Origin: Flavobacterium sp.
Lineage (GTDB): Bacteria > Bacteroidota > Bacteroidia > Flavobacteriales > Flavobacteriaceae
DNA: 64,000 nt
Direction of reading: 5' to 3'
Assembly: GCF_039595935.1 (NCBI RefSeq)
Contig: NZ_JBCNKR010000006.1
Coordinates: 2,638,001-2,702,000 of the forward strand
Position numbers and translations under genes: made by a program
The notes under the pieces: model-generated
Told to the model about the DNA's origin: nothing
Database searches by the model: none
What the model saw: the letters and a program-made list of their open reading frames with translations, nothing else
Shown here: one piece after another, positions 1-8,244 of the stretch
How positions within the stretch are numbered: position 1 is the stretch's first letter
Layout of the letters: every line of letters begins with the position of its first letter

Positions 1-873
1 AAAGTAGGAGCAACTGCAATCGCGCACGGAAGTACTGGTGCAGGAAACGACCAAATTCGTTTCGATTTGATTTTCCAGACTATTGCTCCAGAAATCGAAA
101 TCATTACTCCAATTAGAGATTTAAAATTATCAAGACAAGAAGAAGTTGACTATTTGGCTCAAAACGGAGTTCACTATTCTTGGGAAAAAGCACAATATTC
201 TATCAATAAAGGACTTTGGGGAACAAGTGTTGGAGGAAAAGAAACTTTAACTTCAAGTCAGCCATTGCCAAGTGAAGCGTATCCTTCGCAATTGCAAAAA
301 GAAGGTGAAGAAAAAGTAACGCTTCATTTTGAGCAGGGAGAATTAGTTGGTTTAAACGGAAAAACAGATAAACCATCAAACAATATTGTAGCTCTTGAAA
401 AGCTGGCAAGTGCTTATGCAATTGGTAGAGATATTCACGTTGGAGATACTATTATCGGAATTAAAGGAAGAGTTGGTTTTGAAGCTGCAGCTCCATTAAT
501 TATCATCAAAGCACACCATTTATTAGAGAAACATACTCTTGGAAAATGGCAGCAATACTGGAAAGAACAATTAGGAAACTGGTACGGAATGTTATTTCAC
601 GAAGGTCAGTTCTTAGATCCGGTTATGAGAAATATTGAAACTTTCTTGCAAGACACTCAAAAAACAGTAAATGGAACCGTAACAGTTTCATTAAAACCAT
701 ATCATTTCTCACTTGACGGAATCGAATCTGAAAATGATTTAATGAACACAGGTTTTGGTCAGTACGGAGAAATGAACAATGCCTGGACATCAGACGATGC
801 AAAAGGATTTATCAAGATTTTAGGAAATGCACAAAACATATTCTCATCTGTAAACAAATTAGATCATGATTAA
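1..873 (+). CDS. argG: Argininosuccinate synthase, C-terminal part (cut by window start)
   Basis: The frame is open from base 1 and reads AHGSTGAGNDQIRF, the ArgG substrate-binding segment, so the start lies upstream; 290 residues are present. The family ligates citrulline and aspartate with ATP to form argininosuccinate in the cytoplasm. Further support is the EIEIITPIRDLKLSRQEE segment and the typical C-terminal oligomerisation region ending near DAKGFIKILGNAQNIF. It is the first gene seen of an arginine/proline cluster and overlaps argC by 8 bp, which suggests translational coupling. The TTG at 67 is an internal codon, not a start. Confidence 0.95.
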   Translation, partial: KVGATAIAHGSTGAGNDQIRFDLIFQTIAPEIEIITPIRDLKLSRQEEVDYLAQNGVHYSWEKAQYSINKGLWGTSVGGKETLTSSQPLPSEAYPSQLQKEGEEKVTLHFEQGELVGLNGKTDKPSNNIVALEKLASAYAIGRDIHVGDTIIGIKGRVGFEAAAPLIIIKAHHLLEKHTLGKWQQYWKEQLGNWYGMLFHEGQFLDPVMRNIETFLQDTQKTVNGTVTVSLKPYHFSLDGIESENDLMNTGFGQYGEMNNAWTSDDAKGFIKILGNAQNIFSSVNKLDHD

Positions 874-1843
874 TGTCGGAATTATTGGTGGTTCGGGCTA
901 CACGGCCGGAGAACTTATCAGAATTTTAATGTATCATCCAAAAGTAAACATCGATTTTGTTTACAGTACAACAAATGCTGGAAAGCCACTTTCTGTAGCG
1001 CATCACGATTTGATGGGCGATATCGAAATGAATTTCACAGATATAATAAATCCAGATGTAAATGTGGTTTTTTTATGTTTGGGTCATGGAAAATCAATTT
1101 CATTTTTGGAAGAAAATGCATTTGCAAGTCACACGAAAATTATCGATTTAGGAAATGACTTCAGACTGAATAAAGATGCTCATTTTCAAGGAAAAGATTT
1201 TGTTTACGGTTTACCTGAATTGAACAAAGCAGAAATCAAAAAAGCAAATTATATAGCAAATCCAGGTTGTTTTGCAACAGCTATTCAGTTGGCTTTATTG
1301 CCATTAGCTAAAAATAATATGTTAAATAATGATGTTCATATTAATGCTACAACAGGAAGCACAGGAGCGGGCGTAGGTCTTGCCGAAACTTCTCATTTCA
1401 GCTGGAGAAACAATAATATGTCACATTACAAAGCCTTTGAACACCAGCATTTAGGTGAAATTTCAGAAAGTTTGGTTCAGCTGCAGGATGATTTTGACAG
1501 CGAATTGCTTTTTATTCCGAACAGAGGAGATTTTCCAAGAGGAATTTTTGCAACGCTTTATACATTATGTGATGATAGTTTGGAACAATTGGTTGCTAAA
1601 TATGATGAGTTCTACAAAAACGAACCTTTCGTAACCATTACCACAACAAACATCAACATGAAACAGGTGGTACAAACGAATAAATGTATTATTAGTTTAT
1701 TGAAAAAAGGAAACCGGGTTCTCATAACATCAATTATAGATAACTTAACCAAAGGTGCTTCAGGACAAGCAATTCAAAACATGAATTTAATGTTCGGATT
1801 AGAAGAAACTACAGGTTTAAATTTGAGGCCAAGCGGATTTTAG
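866..1843 (+). CDS. argC: N-acyl-gamma-glutamyl-phosphate reductase
   Basis: This 325-residue protein reduces N-acetyl (or N-succinyl) glutamyl phosphate to the semialdehyde with NADPH. It has the N-terminal dinucleotide-binding motif GIIGGSGYTAGEL (residues 5-17) and the catalytic cysteine in NPGCFATA (Cys135). Length matches short-form ArgC. The ATG overlaps the end of argG by 8 bp. In Bacteroidota that use succinylated intermediates this enzyme handles the succinyl compound; that extension rests on the ArgF' gene nearby, not on this sequence itself. Confidence 0.95.
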   Translation: MINVGIIGGSGYTAGELIRILMYHPKVNIDFVYSTTNAGKPLSVAHHDLMGDIEMNFTDIINPDVNVVFLCLGHGKSISFLEENAFASHTKIIDLGNDFRLNKDAHFQGKDFVYGLPELNKAEIKKANYIANPGCFATAIQLALLPLAKNNMLNNDVHINATTGSTGAGVGLAETSHFSWRNNNMSHYKAFEHQHLGEISESLVQLQDDFDSELLFIPNRGDFPRGIFATLYTLCDDSLEQLVAKYDEFYKNEPFVTITTTNINMKQVVQTNKCIISLLKKGNRVLITSIIDNLTKGASGQAIQNMNLMFGLEETTGLNLRPSGF

Positions 1844-1857
1844 ATTGTTGGTTAACC

Positions 1858-1905
1858 GTTTAATCGTTAATTCGGTTAATCGATTAAACAAATCAACGAT
1901 TAAAC
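1858..1905. repeat. Intergenic inverted repeat, TTAATCG family, copy 1
   Basis: In the argC-argD spacer, 11-bp arms at 1858-1868 (GTTTAATCGTT) and 1895-1905 are perfect reverse complements, and the enclosed sequence repeats the word TTAATCG. Bases 1858-1886 are identical to 6013-6041 in front of argF', so it is a dispersed element and not a chance hairpin. There is no T-tract, so it is unlikely to be a plain terminator. Confidence 0.7.
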
Positions 1906-1923
1906 AATTAAACAAAACAAAAA

Positions 1924-3063
1924 ATGAACTTATTCAACGTTTACCCATTATACGACATAACTCCAGTAAAAGCAGTAGATTGTACAATTATTGATGACAA
2001 AGGAGTAGAATATTTAGATTTATACAGCGGACATGGTGTGATTTCTATTGGACACACACAGCCGGATTATGTAGCAAAACTTAAAAATCAAATTGATAAT
2101 TTAGGATTTTATTCTAATGCCATTCAGAATCCTTTACAGGTGGAATTGGCGCAGAAATTAGGAAAACTTTCAAGTCTTGAAGATTACGAACTGTTTTTAT
2201 GCAGTTCTGGAGCTGAAGCAAACGAAAATGCTTTAAAATTAGCTTCTTTTCATAACGGAAAATCAAGAGTTGTGGCTTTTGATAATTCTTTCCACGGAAG
2301 AACTTCTGCAGCCGTTGCCGTTACTGATAATAAGAAAATTGTTGCGCCGATTAACGCACAGCAAGTAGTTACTTTTTTACCTTTAAACCAAATCGACTTA
2401 GTTGAAGCTGAATTAGCTAAAGGTGATGTTACAGCAGTGATTATTGAAGGAATTCAGGGAGTTGGAGGTTTAGACCAAGGAACAACAGAATTTTTTCAGG
2501 CTTTAGAAAAAGCATGTAAAAAACACGATGTGGTTTTAATTTTAGACGAAGTGCAATCAGGATATGGAAGAAGCGGGAAATTCTTCGCGTTCCAACACCA
2601 CGGAATCAACGCTGATATTATTTCAGTTGCAAAAGGAATGGGGAACGGATTTCCTGTTGGAGCCATTTTAATTTCTCCAAAATTCGAAGCAAGTTTCGGA
2701 TTATTAGGAACAACTTTCGGCGGAAGCCACTTGTCTTGTGCAGCAGGAATTGCGGTTTTAGATGTAATTGAAAAACTAGATTTACAGAAAAATGTAAATG
2801 AAGTTTATGAATATTTCTTAGAGAAAATCAAAGAAGTTGAGGGAATCAAACAAGTAAAAGGAAAAGGTTTAATGCTTGGAGTTGAGTTTGATTTTGATGT
2901 AGCTGCTTTAAGAAAGAAATTAATTATCGAAAAACACATTTTTACAGGAAGCGCCAACAATAAAAACCTATTAAGAATTTTACCGCCGTTGACTGTGAAA
3001 AAAGCAGATATCGATACGTTTGTAAAAGCTTTAAAAGAAAGTTTAGAAGAACTTAAAAACTAA
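1924..3063 (+). CDS. argD: Acylornithine aminotransferase
   Basis: A PLP-dependent class III aminotransferase of 379 residues that transfers an amino group from glutamate to N-acylglutamate semialdehyde, giving N-acylornithine. Motifs seen are CSSGAEANENALK (residues 93-105), the PLP-binding Asp208 in ILDEVQSGYGRSGKF, and the Schiff-base lysine Lys237 in SVAKGMGNGFPVGA. It follows argC after an 80-bp spacer holding an inverted repeat. Its stop codon overlaps the next ATG (TAATG), so the small membrane protein that follows is probably translated by re-initiation. Confidence 0.93.
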   Translation: MNLFNVYPLYDITPVKAVDCTIIDDKGVEYLDLYSGHGVISIGHTQPDYVAKLKNQIDNLGFYSNAIQNPLQVELAQKLGKLSSLEDYELFLCSSGAEANENALKLASFHNGKSRVVAFDNSFHGRTSAAVAVTDNKKIVAPINAQQVVTFLPLNQIDLVEAELAKGDVTAVIIEGIQGVGGLDQGTTEFFQALEKACKKHDVVLILDEVQSGYGRSGKFFAFQHHGINADIISVAKGMGNGFPVGAILISPKFEASFGLLGTTFGGSHLSCAAGIAVLDVIEKLDLQKNVNEVYEYFLEKIKEVEGIKQVKGKGLMLGVEFDFDVAALRKKLIIEKHIFTGSANNKNLLRILPPLTVKKADIDTFVKALKESLEELKN

Positions 3064-3512
3064 TGAAAGTATTAAAATATATTTGGGTAGCATTGTTAAT
3101 AATTAGCATTTTACTACCAATGTTGCTTTTTTTGAACCCATTTGTTTGGGGAATGAGAAGAGCTCCTGAATATATTCCTTCTGAGCGACTTGAAAAGGTT
3201 TTATTAAAGATGGATGAAGAGATTAATAAAATCGAAAGAACAGAAATTTATACCTATAATAATGAACCTAATTTATGGTATTTGAGAGATTGTGAGAATC
3301 AAAAACTAGATTCTCTTAACAATTTTAAAATAGATCTAACTGAAATTAAAAGTGATTCTTTTATCAGGGAAAAAATTAAAAAATATGCGCCATTAATTGA
3401 GAAAGAAATAGAATGTAAATGTTATGATTCTTTGATATTCTCCTATCAATTAAGAGTAAGTGAACATGATTTAACAGAAGTAGCTGTTGGATTTAAAATT
3501 AAGTCAAAATGA
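3063..3512 (+). CDS. Unknown membrane-anchored protein inside the arg cluster
   Basis: 149 residues, not recognised. One hydrophobic segment (about residues 7-31, beginning WVALLIISILLPMLLF) is followed by a charged, mostly helical soluble part rich in Glu, Lys and Asn, with the pair CKC near residue 117. It overlaps argD by 1 bp (TAATG) and the next gene by 4 bp (ATGA), so expression should be coupled to argD. Nothing in it suggests a role in amino-acid synthesis; it may be a lineage-specific insertion into the operon. Confidence 0.7.
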   Translation: MKVLKYIWVALLIISILLPMLLFLNPFVWGMRRAPEYIPSERLEKVLLKMDEEINKIERTEIYTYNNEPNLWYLRDCENQKLDSLNNFKIDLTEIKSDSFIREKIKKYAPLIEKEIECKCYDSLIFSYQLRVSEHDLTEVAVGFKIKSK

Positions 3513-3835
3513 AAAATAGTTATTTAATTTCATTTCCATTTCTCAAATTTCAATCAATAGTTTATTTGTTTATTATTTTTTGGGCAATTTTAATTAAAAA
3601 TATTCAAAGTCTGTTTGTTGTTTTGAAGTACACAGAAGAAATTAGCGTAATTCTTTTTTTTATGTATATTTTGGTTGTATTAGGTTCAGTTATTTTGTTG
3701 ATAATGCAGGTTTTACAGATATACTTTTCTTTGAATAATAGTTTAAAAAAGAAAATATGGATAGTAGCGAATATTGTACTTTATTATGGGGTTTTATTTG
3801 CAGATTTACTTTTATCAACACAAATTAGATTTTAA
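3509..3835 (+). CDS. Unknown small integral membrane protein
   Basis: 108 residues, almost entirely hydrophobic, with three likely membrane segments (roughly residues 14-36, 44-70 and 80-102) and short polar loops. The ATGA overlap with the preceding gene indicates the two are co-translated and may form a pair. I do not recognise a family. It lies between argD and proA on the operon strand. Confidence 0.65.
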   Translation: MKNSYLISFPFLKFQSIVYLFIIFWAILIKNIQSLFVVLKYTEEISVILFFMYILVVLGSVILLIMQVLQIYFSLNNSLKKKIWIVANIVLYYGVLFADLLLSTQIRF

Positions 3836-3870
3836 TTAACCGCCAAAAAACAACCAACCAATTAGAAATT

Positions 3871-5064
3871 ATGAATCCATTATCAATTGAAAAACGCAAT
3901 TTAGTTTTGCGGACTATGGCAAAGCTGGTCGAGCAGGAGCGGAATGAGATAATCCTAACGAATCAGGAAGATCTTGCCGATTACGACGGTTCAGATTTAG
4001 CGATGGAAGAACGCCTGAAAGTAGATGATAAAAAAGTTGATGAAATGATTTTATCACTTAATCAGTTAGCTTCACAGGAAGATCCCGTTGGAGTTGAACG
4101 TTTTCATTTTACTCATGATAATGGTATAAAAGTGGTGAATAAAACTGCCGCTTTCGGAACGATTTTAATTATTTACGAATCTCGTCCGGATGTTACAATC
4201 GAAGCAGGTGGAATCGCTTTTAAATCCGGAAATAAGATTTTATTAAAAGGAGGAAAAGAATCTTTAAAATCAAATTTGAAAATCGTAAGTCTATGGCACA
4301 AAGCTTTAGAAGAAAACGGAGTTTCAAAAGATTGGGTGGAATATCTGAATTATAACCGAACAGAAACTCAGGCTTTCTTAGAAAAACCAACTCAAAAAGT
4401 CGATTTAATAGTTCCGAGAGGCGGAGAAAAACTTATCGAATTTGTAAAAGCGCATGCCACTTGCCCAGTAATTGTAAGCGGGCGAGGAAATAATTTTGTT
4501 TACGTTCATGAAGATGCAGATACAGATTTAGCTTTAAAAGTAATTTTAAATGCTAAAACTGCTAAAATATCAGCTTGTAATGCATTAGATAAAGTTTTGA
4601 TAAATTCTAAGCTTCCAAATTTTGAAGGGTTTACAGCTATGTTAATCGAAGCTTTAATCGAAGCAAAAGTAGAAGTTATCGTTGATAAGTCTTTAGAAAA
4701 TTTTGAAAACACGAAAGCAATAGAAAACGAAGATATTTGGTATGAAGAGTTTCTAGATTATAAAATCGTAATCGGAACTATTGATTCTCAAGATCATGCC
4801 ATTGATATGATTAATAAATACTGCGGAGGACATTCAGCAGCAATTATTACGAGAGATAACAATGTTGCACAGCAGTTTATGGAATCAATAGACGCAGCAG
4901 CAGTTTACCAAAATGCTTCAACTCGTTTCACAGATGGCGGACAATTTGGTCTTGGTGGAGAATTAGCGATAAGCACTGATAAATTGCACCAAAGAGGTCC
5001 AATTGGTTTACAGCATTTAGTAACCAATAAATGGTATGTTTACGGAGAAGGACAAATAAGATAA
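3871..5064 (+). CDS. proA: Gamma-glutamyl phosphate reductase
   Basis: 397 residues of the aldehyde dehydrogenase fold. The enzyme reduces gamma-glutamyl phosphate to glutamate semialdehyde with NADPH, the second step of proline synthesis. Visible motifs are IIYESRPDVTIEAGG in the N-terminal half, DLIVPRGGEKLIEFV, and the catalytic cysteine region KISACNALDKVL (Cys at about residue 233). The C-terminal NASTRFTDGGQFGLGGE is characteristic of ProA. It sits just before proB, the reverse of the more common proB-proA order, inside the arginine cluster. Confidence 0.95.
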   Translation: MNPLSIEKRNLVLRTMAKLVEQERNEIILTNQEDLADYDGSDLAMEERLKVDDKKVDEMILSLNQLASQEDPVGVERFHFTHDNGIKVVNKTAAFGTILIIYESRPDVTIEAGGIAFKSGNKILLKGGKESLKSNLKIVSLWHKALEENGVSKDWVEYLNYNRTETQAFLEKPTQKVDLIVPRGGEKLIEFVKAHATCPVIVSGRGNNFVYVHEDADTDLALKVILNAKTAKISACNALDKVLINSKLPNFEGFTAMLIEALIEAKVEVIVDKSLENFENTKAIENEDIWYEEFLDYKIVIGTIDSQDHAIDMINKYCGGHSAAIITRDNNVAQQFMESIDAAAVYQNASTRFTDGGQFGLGGELAISTDKLHQRGPIGLQHLVTNKWYVYGEGQIR

Positions 5065-5248
5065 TTTTAGAGTTCAGATTTTAGATTGGTGATTAACGAT
5101 TTTTGATATCAGATTATTGGAATTTGGAATTTATTTATTGGAATTTAACTGTAGATAAAGCTTTGCGAACTTAGCGTTTTGTAAACACAAACAACATAAA
5201 AAAACCTTGCGCACTTTGCGGTTAAAAAATCGCAACAAAACAACAACA

Positions 5249-6010
5249 ATGAGCAAAAAAAGGATTTTATTAAAAATAGGAAGTAATACTTTAACCAAAG
5301 AAACCAATCATATTTCGCGGGGAAAGATTGAAGATCTTGGAGTTCAGATTGCGGCTTTAAACGATGAATATGAATTTATCATAGTAAGTTCTGGAGCAAT
5401 TGCGGCAGCAAAACAGTTTGTAAAACTGGATAACCAAGATAAAGATGTTTTTGTAAAACAAGCTTTAGCTTCAATCGGACAGCCACATTTGATGCGGATT
5501 TACAATGAGAATTTTAAAGATTTAGGATTAAATACCTCGCAGTGTTTACTTTCTTATTCTGATTTTGAAAAAGAACAGACCCAAAAGAACATTGTAAATA
5601 CGATTAATGTATTAGTCAAAAACAATTACATTCCGATTATCAATGAAAATGATACCGTTGCCACAGATGAGATTCGGTTTGGAGATAATGACAAATTAGC
5701 GGCTTTAACTGCGGTATTACTAAATGTTGATATTCTGATAATTGCAACCAACACAAACGGAATTTACACGAAAGAATCAATTCATAATGAAGTTCCAGAA
5801 ACAATTAAATTGGTAAATGATTTAAAAACGCTAGAAAAAGAAATCGGAGAATCAAAATCATCACATGGAACAGGAGGGATGCAGTCTAAAATAGAAGCGG
5901 CCGCAATTTCAAAAGCAGCCAACATCGAAACCTGGATTGTAAATGGATTGAATGATAATTTTATTTTAAAGGCGTTGAAGGACGAGATTCCTTTTACGAA
6001 AATCGTTTAA
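5249..6010 (+). CDS. proB: Glutamate 5-kinase, short form lacking the PUA domain
   Basis: Phosphorylates glutamate with ATP, the first step of proline synthesis. The start is the ATG at 5249 (MSKKRILLKIGSNTL), because the open frame upstream of it is repeat-like spacer. At 253 residues it holds only the amino-acid kinase domain, with IGSNTLT, IVSSGAIAAA, NENDTVATDEIRFGDND and GTGGMQSKIEAA. The PUA domain that brings many ProB proteins to about 370 residues is absent. Feedback inhibition by proline is expected from the family but cannot be read here. Confidence 0.93.
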   Translation: MSKKRILLKIGSNTLTKETNHISRGKIEDLGVQIAALNDEYEFIIVSSGAIAAAKQFVKLDNQDKDVFVKQALASIGQPHLMRIYNENFKDLGLNTSQCLLSYSDFEKEQTQKNIVNTINVLVKNNYIPIINENDTVATDEIRFGDNDKLAALTAVLLNVDILIIATNTNGIYTKESIHNEVPETIKLVNDLKTLEKEIGESKSSHGTGGMQSKIEAAAISKAANIETWIVNGLNDNFILKALKDEIPFTKIV

Positions 6011-6012
6011 CT

Positions 6013-6129
6013 GTTTAATCGTTAATTCGGTTAATCGATTAGAAAATGAACATAAAAAAGCAAAAGGATAAAGTTAGATTTGTTTAAGCAACAAAACAAT
6101 TAAACAAATCAACGATTAACCGATTAAAC
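6013..6129. repeat. Intergenic inverted repeat, TTAATCG family, copy 2
   Basis: The spacer between proB and argF' holds a second copy of the argC-argD element. Bases 6013-6041 match 1858-1886 exactly, and the distal arm near 6111-6129 (AACGATTAACCGATTAAAC) folds back on the proximal arm. About 70 bp of unrelated AT-rich sequence lie between the arms, so copy 2 is an expanded version of copy 1. Confidence 0.65.
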
Positions 6130-6139
6130 AAAAAAACAA

Positions 6140-7093
6140 ATGAACTATATATCAATAAAAGAAATCAACTCATTATCAAAATGGGTAAAACAAGCGATCA
6201 AAATCAAAAAGAACCCGCTTAAAAATCAGAGTTTAGGAAAGAATAAAACTCTTGGAATGTTATTCTTCAATCCAAGTTTAAGAACGCGCTTAAGTACTCA
6301 GAAAGCGGCAATGAACTTAGGAATGAACGTTATGGTAATGAACTTTACCAATGAAGGATGGACATTGGAGTTCGAAGATGGAGCAGTTATGAATTCTGGC
6401 GCTTCAGAACATATTAAAGAAGCTGCAGAAGTAGTTTCGCAATATTGTGATATTATTGCCATTCGTGCTTTTGGAGGTTTAGTTGACAAAGAAAAAGATT
6501 ATCAGGAAACTGTAATTTCAGGATTCTTGAAATATGCTACAGTGCCAATTGTAAATATGGAAAGCGCTATTCGTCACCCATTACAATCGTTGGCAGATGC
6601 AATTACAATGGAAGAATTCAAACCTAGACACAAAAACAAACCAAAAGTGGTTCTTTCTTGGGCGCCGCATCCAAAAGCTTTGCCTCAAGCAGTTGCCAAT
6701 TCATTCGTAGAAATGATGCAAATGCAAAAGGATATGGATTTTGTAATCACGCACCCAGAAGGTTATGAGCTAAGTCCAGAAATCACAAAAGACTGTACAA
6801 TCGAGTACGATCAAGATAAAGCTTTCGAAAATGCTGATTTCGTTTACGTAAAAAACTGGAGTAATTTCAACGATTACGGAAAAGTAACCAACAGCGATTC
6901 AAATTGGACAGTTACGGCTGAAAAAATGGCCTTAACCAACAACGGGAAATTCATGCACTGTCTTCCGGTTCGTCGTAACGTAATTGTAAGCGACGAAGTT
7001 CTTGATGGCGAAAATTCAATCGTAATCGAGCAAGCAAATAACAGAACGTATTCAGCACAATTAGTTTTACAAAAGATTTTGAAGAAATTGTAA
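6140..7093 (+). CDS. argF': N-succinylornithine carbamoyltransferase (predicted)
   Basis: 317 residues of the aspartate/ornithine transcarbamylase fold. The carbamoyl phosphate loop is NPSLRTRLS (residues 44-52), with HPLQSLADA near residue 148 and HCLPVRR near residue 273. This is the acetyl/succinylornithine branch, not classical OTCase, which fits an arginine cluster that also has a deacylase gene. In the loop GASEH, Ser89 precedes Glu90-His91. The equivalent residue is Glu92 in the Xanthomonas acetyl enzyme and Pro90 in the Bacteroides succinyl enzyme, and small or Pro residues there favour N-succinylornithine. Substrate choice is therefore an inference; the enzyme class is firm. Confidence 0.9.
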   Translation: MNYISIKEINSLSKWVKQAIKIKKNPLKNQSLGKNKTLGMLFFNPSLRTRLSTQKAAMNLGMNVMVMNFTNEGWTLEFEDGAVMNSGASEHIKEAAEVVSQYCDIIAIRAFGGLVDKEKDYQETVISGFLKYATVPIVNMESAIRHPLQSLADAITMEEFKPRHKNKPKVVLSWAPHPKALPQAVANSFVEMMQMQKDMDFVITHPEGYELSPEITKDCTIEYDQDKAFENADFVYVKNWSNFNDYGKVTNSDSNWTVTAEKMALTNNGKFMHCLPVRRNVIVSDEVLDGENSIVIEQANNRTYSAQLVLQKILKKL

Positions 7094-7194
7094 ATTTAAG
7101 TGACAAAGAAATAAAGTTACAAAGTGACAGAGGCTTAAACCTTGTAAAAAAACTTTGCAACTTTGTCACTTTGTCTCTTTGAACCTTAAAAGAA
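7094..7194. repeat. Intergenic CTTTG-word inverted repeat between argF' and argB
   Basis: The right half (about 7149-7185) repeats a CTTTG-type word every 8-9 nt (CTTTGCAA, CTTTGTCA, CTTTGTCT, CTTTGAAC). The left half (about 7098-7130) carries the complementary words GTGACAAAG and GTTACAAAG, so the spacer can fold into a long imperfect hairpin. The same word family occurs at 9437-9487, 60737-60780 and 61862-62025. Confidence 0.55.
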
Positions 7195-7968
7195 ATGAAC
7201 GTATCAGTAATAAAAATAGGTGGAAACATCATCGATAATCCAGCAGAATTAGAACAATTCTTAACTGATTTTTCTAAAATAGAAGGCTATAAAGTTTTAG
7301 TTCACGGCGGTGGAAAATCGGCTACGAAAATGGCTCAGAGTATTGGTTTGGTTCCGCAAATGATTGACGGACGCCGAATTACTGATGCTCCTATGCTTGA
7401 TGTTGTGGTCATGATTTACGCAGGACAAATCAACAAACATATTGTAGCTCAATTGCAGGCAAAAGACAATAATGCAATTGGTTTTTCAGGAGCTGACGGA
7501 AATTTAATTCAGTCCACAAAAAGAAATCACCCAACAATCGATTACGGATTTGTAGGCGATGTAAAACAAGTCAACACCAAGTTATTGGCAACTTTATTGG
7601 AAGCTGGAGTTGTTCCCGTTTTCTGTGCCATCACACACGATAAAAACGGACAGCTATTAAATACTAATGCCGATACAATCGCAAGTGAACTATCAATTGC
7701 TCTATCTGAAGTTTTTGATGTTACATTGACATATTGTTTTGAAAAACAAGGCGTTTTGCAAGATTCAGAAGACGATTCATCTGTGATTACAGAAATCAAC
7801 GAAGCCTTATATAATAAATTAAAAGAAGAAAAAGTAATCCATTCCGGAATGATTCCGAAGCTGGATAACTGTTTCAATAGTTTATCAAGAGGTGTGCAGA
7901 AAATCAAAATTGGCCATCACAAAATGCTCCAAAATTCAGATATTCCGCATACAACGATTACATTATAA
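7195..7968 (+). CDS. argB: N-acylglutamate kinase
   Basis: 257 residues of the amino-acid kinase family. It phosphorylates N-acetyl- or N-succinylglutamate, the step before ArgC. Motifs are IKIGGNIID at the N-terminus, VHGGGKSATKMAQ (residues 40-52), the substrate-binding DGRRITD, and NTNADTIASELS for ATP/Mg binding, ending with the HSGMIPKLDNC region. In an organism with N-succinylornithine transcarbamylase the likely substrate is N-succinylglutamate. The preceding spacer (7094-7194) is filled with CTTTG-word repeats in imperfect inverted arrangement. Confidence 0.93.
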   Translation: MNVSVIKIGGNIIDNPAELEQFLTDFSKIEGYKVLVHGGGKSATKMAQSIGLVPQMIDGRRITDAPMLDVVVMIYAGQINKHIVAQLQAKDNNAIGFSGADGNLIQSTKRNHPTIDYGFVGDVKQVNTKLLATLLEAGVVPVFCAITHDKNGQLLNTNADTIASELSIALSEVFDVTLTYCFEKQGVLQDSEDDSSVITEINEALYNKLKEEKVIHSGMIPKLDNCFNSLSRGVQKIKIGHHKMLQNSDIPHTTITL

Positions 7969-7974
7969 AAATGC

Positions 7975-8240
7975 TGCCACGAATTGACATTAATTTCTGC
8001 TGTTAAAAGAGAAAATAATTTTAGAAGAACATTAAAAAGTTCATTTTGATTTTAAATCTGCGACAAAAAAATAATTTGCGAAAATTCGTGTAATTAGTGG
8101 CAAAAAAACGGAGTTTCGCGGTACTTTTAAATATTAATTTAAGAAATTTGCGCCAATTAAATTTAGGTTAAGATTGACTATAGTGACATAAGTTTAGAGA
8201 AAACTTAGAACCTTAGAATCTTAGCATCTCAGTACCTAAT
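7975..8240. repeat. Repeat-rich spacer before argE
   Basis: This 276-bp gap has no gene. It holds TGCCACGAATT (7975-7985), which pairs with AATTCGTG and GGCA within 8083-8102, a degenerate relative of the perfect repeat at 40563-40617. It ends with a CTTAGAA word series (about 8204-8240: CTTAGAAC, CTTAGAAT, CTTAGCAT) in front of the argE ATG. I see no clear promoter. Confidence 0.5.
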
Positions 8241-8244
8241 AGAA

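Noticed and set aside
5207..5248. Upstream extension of proB to a TTG at 5207
   Set aside because: The extra codons are repeat-like spacer (CTTTGCGG words) and the ATG at 5249 begins with the conserved kinase start.
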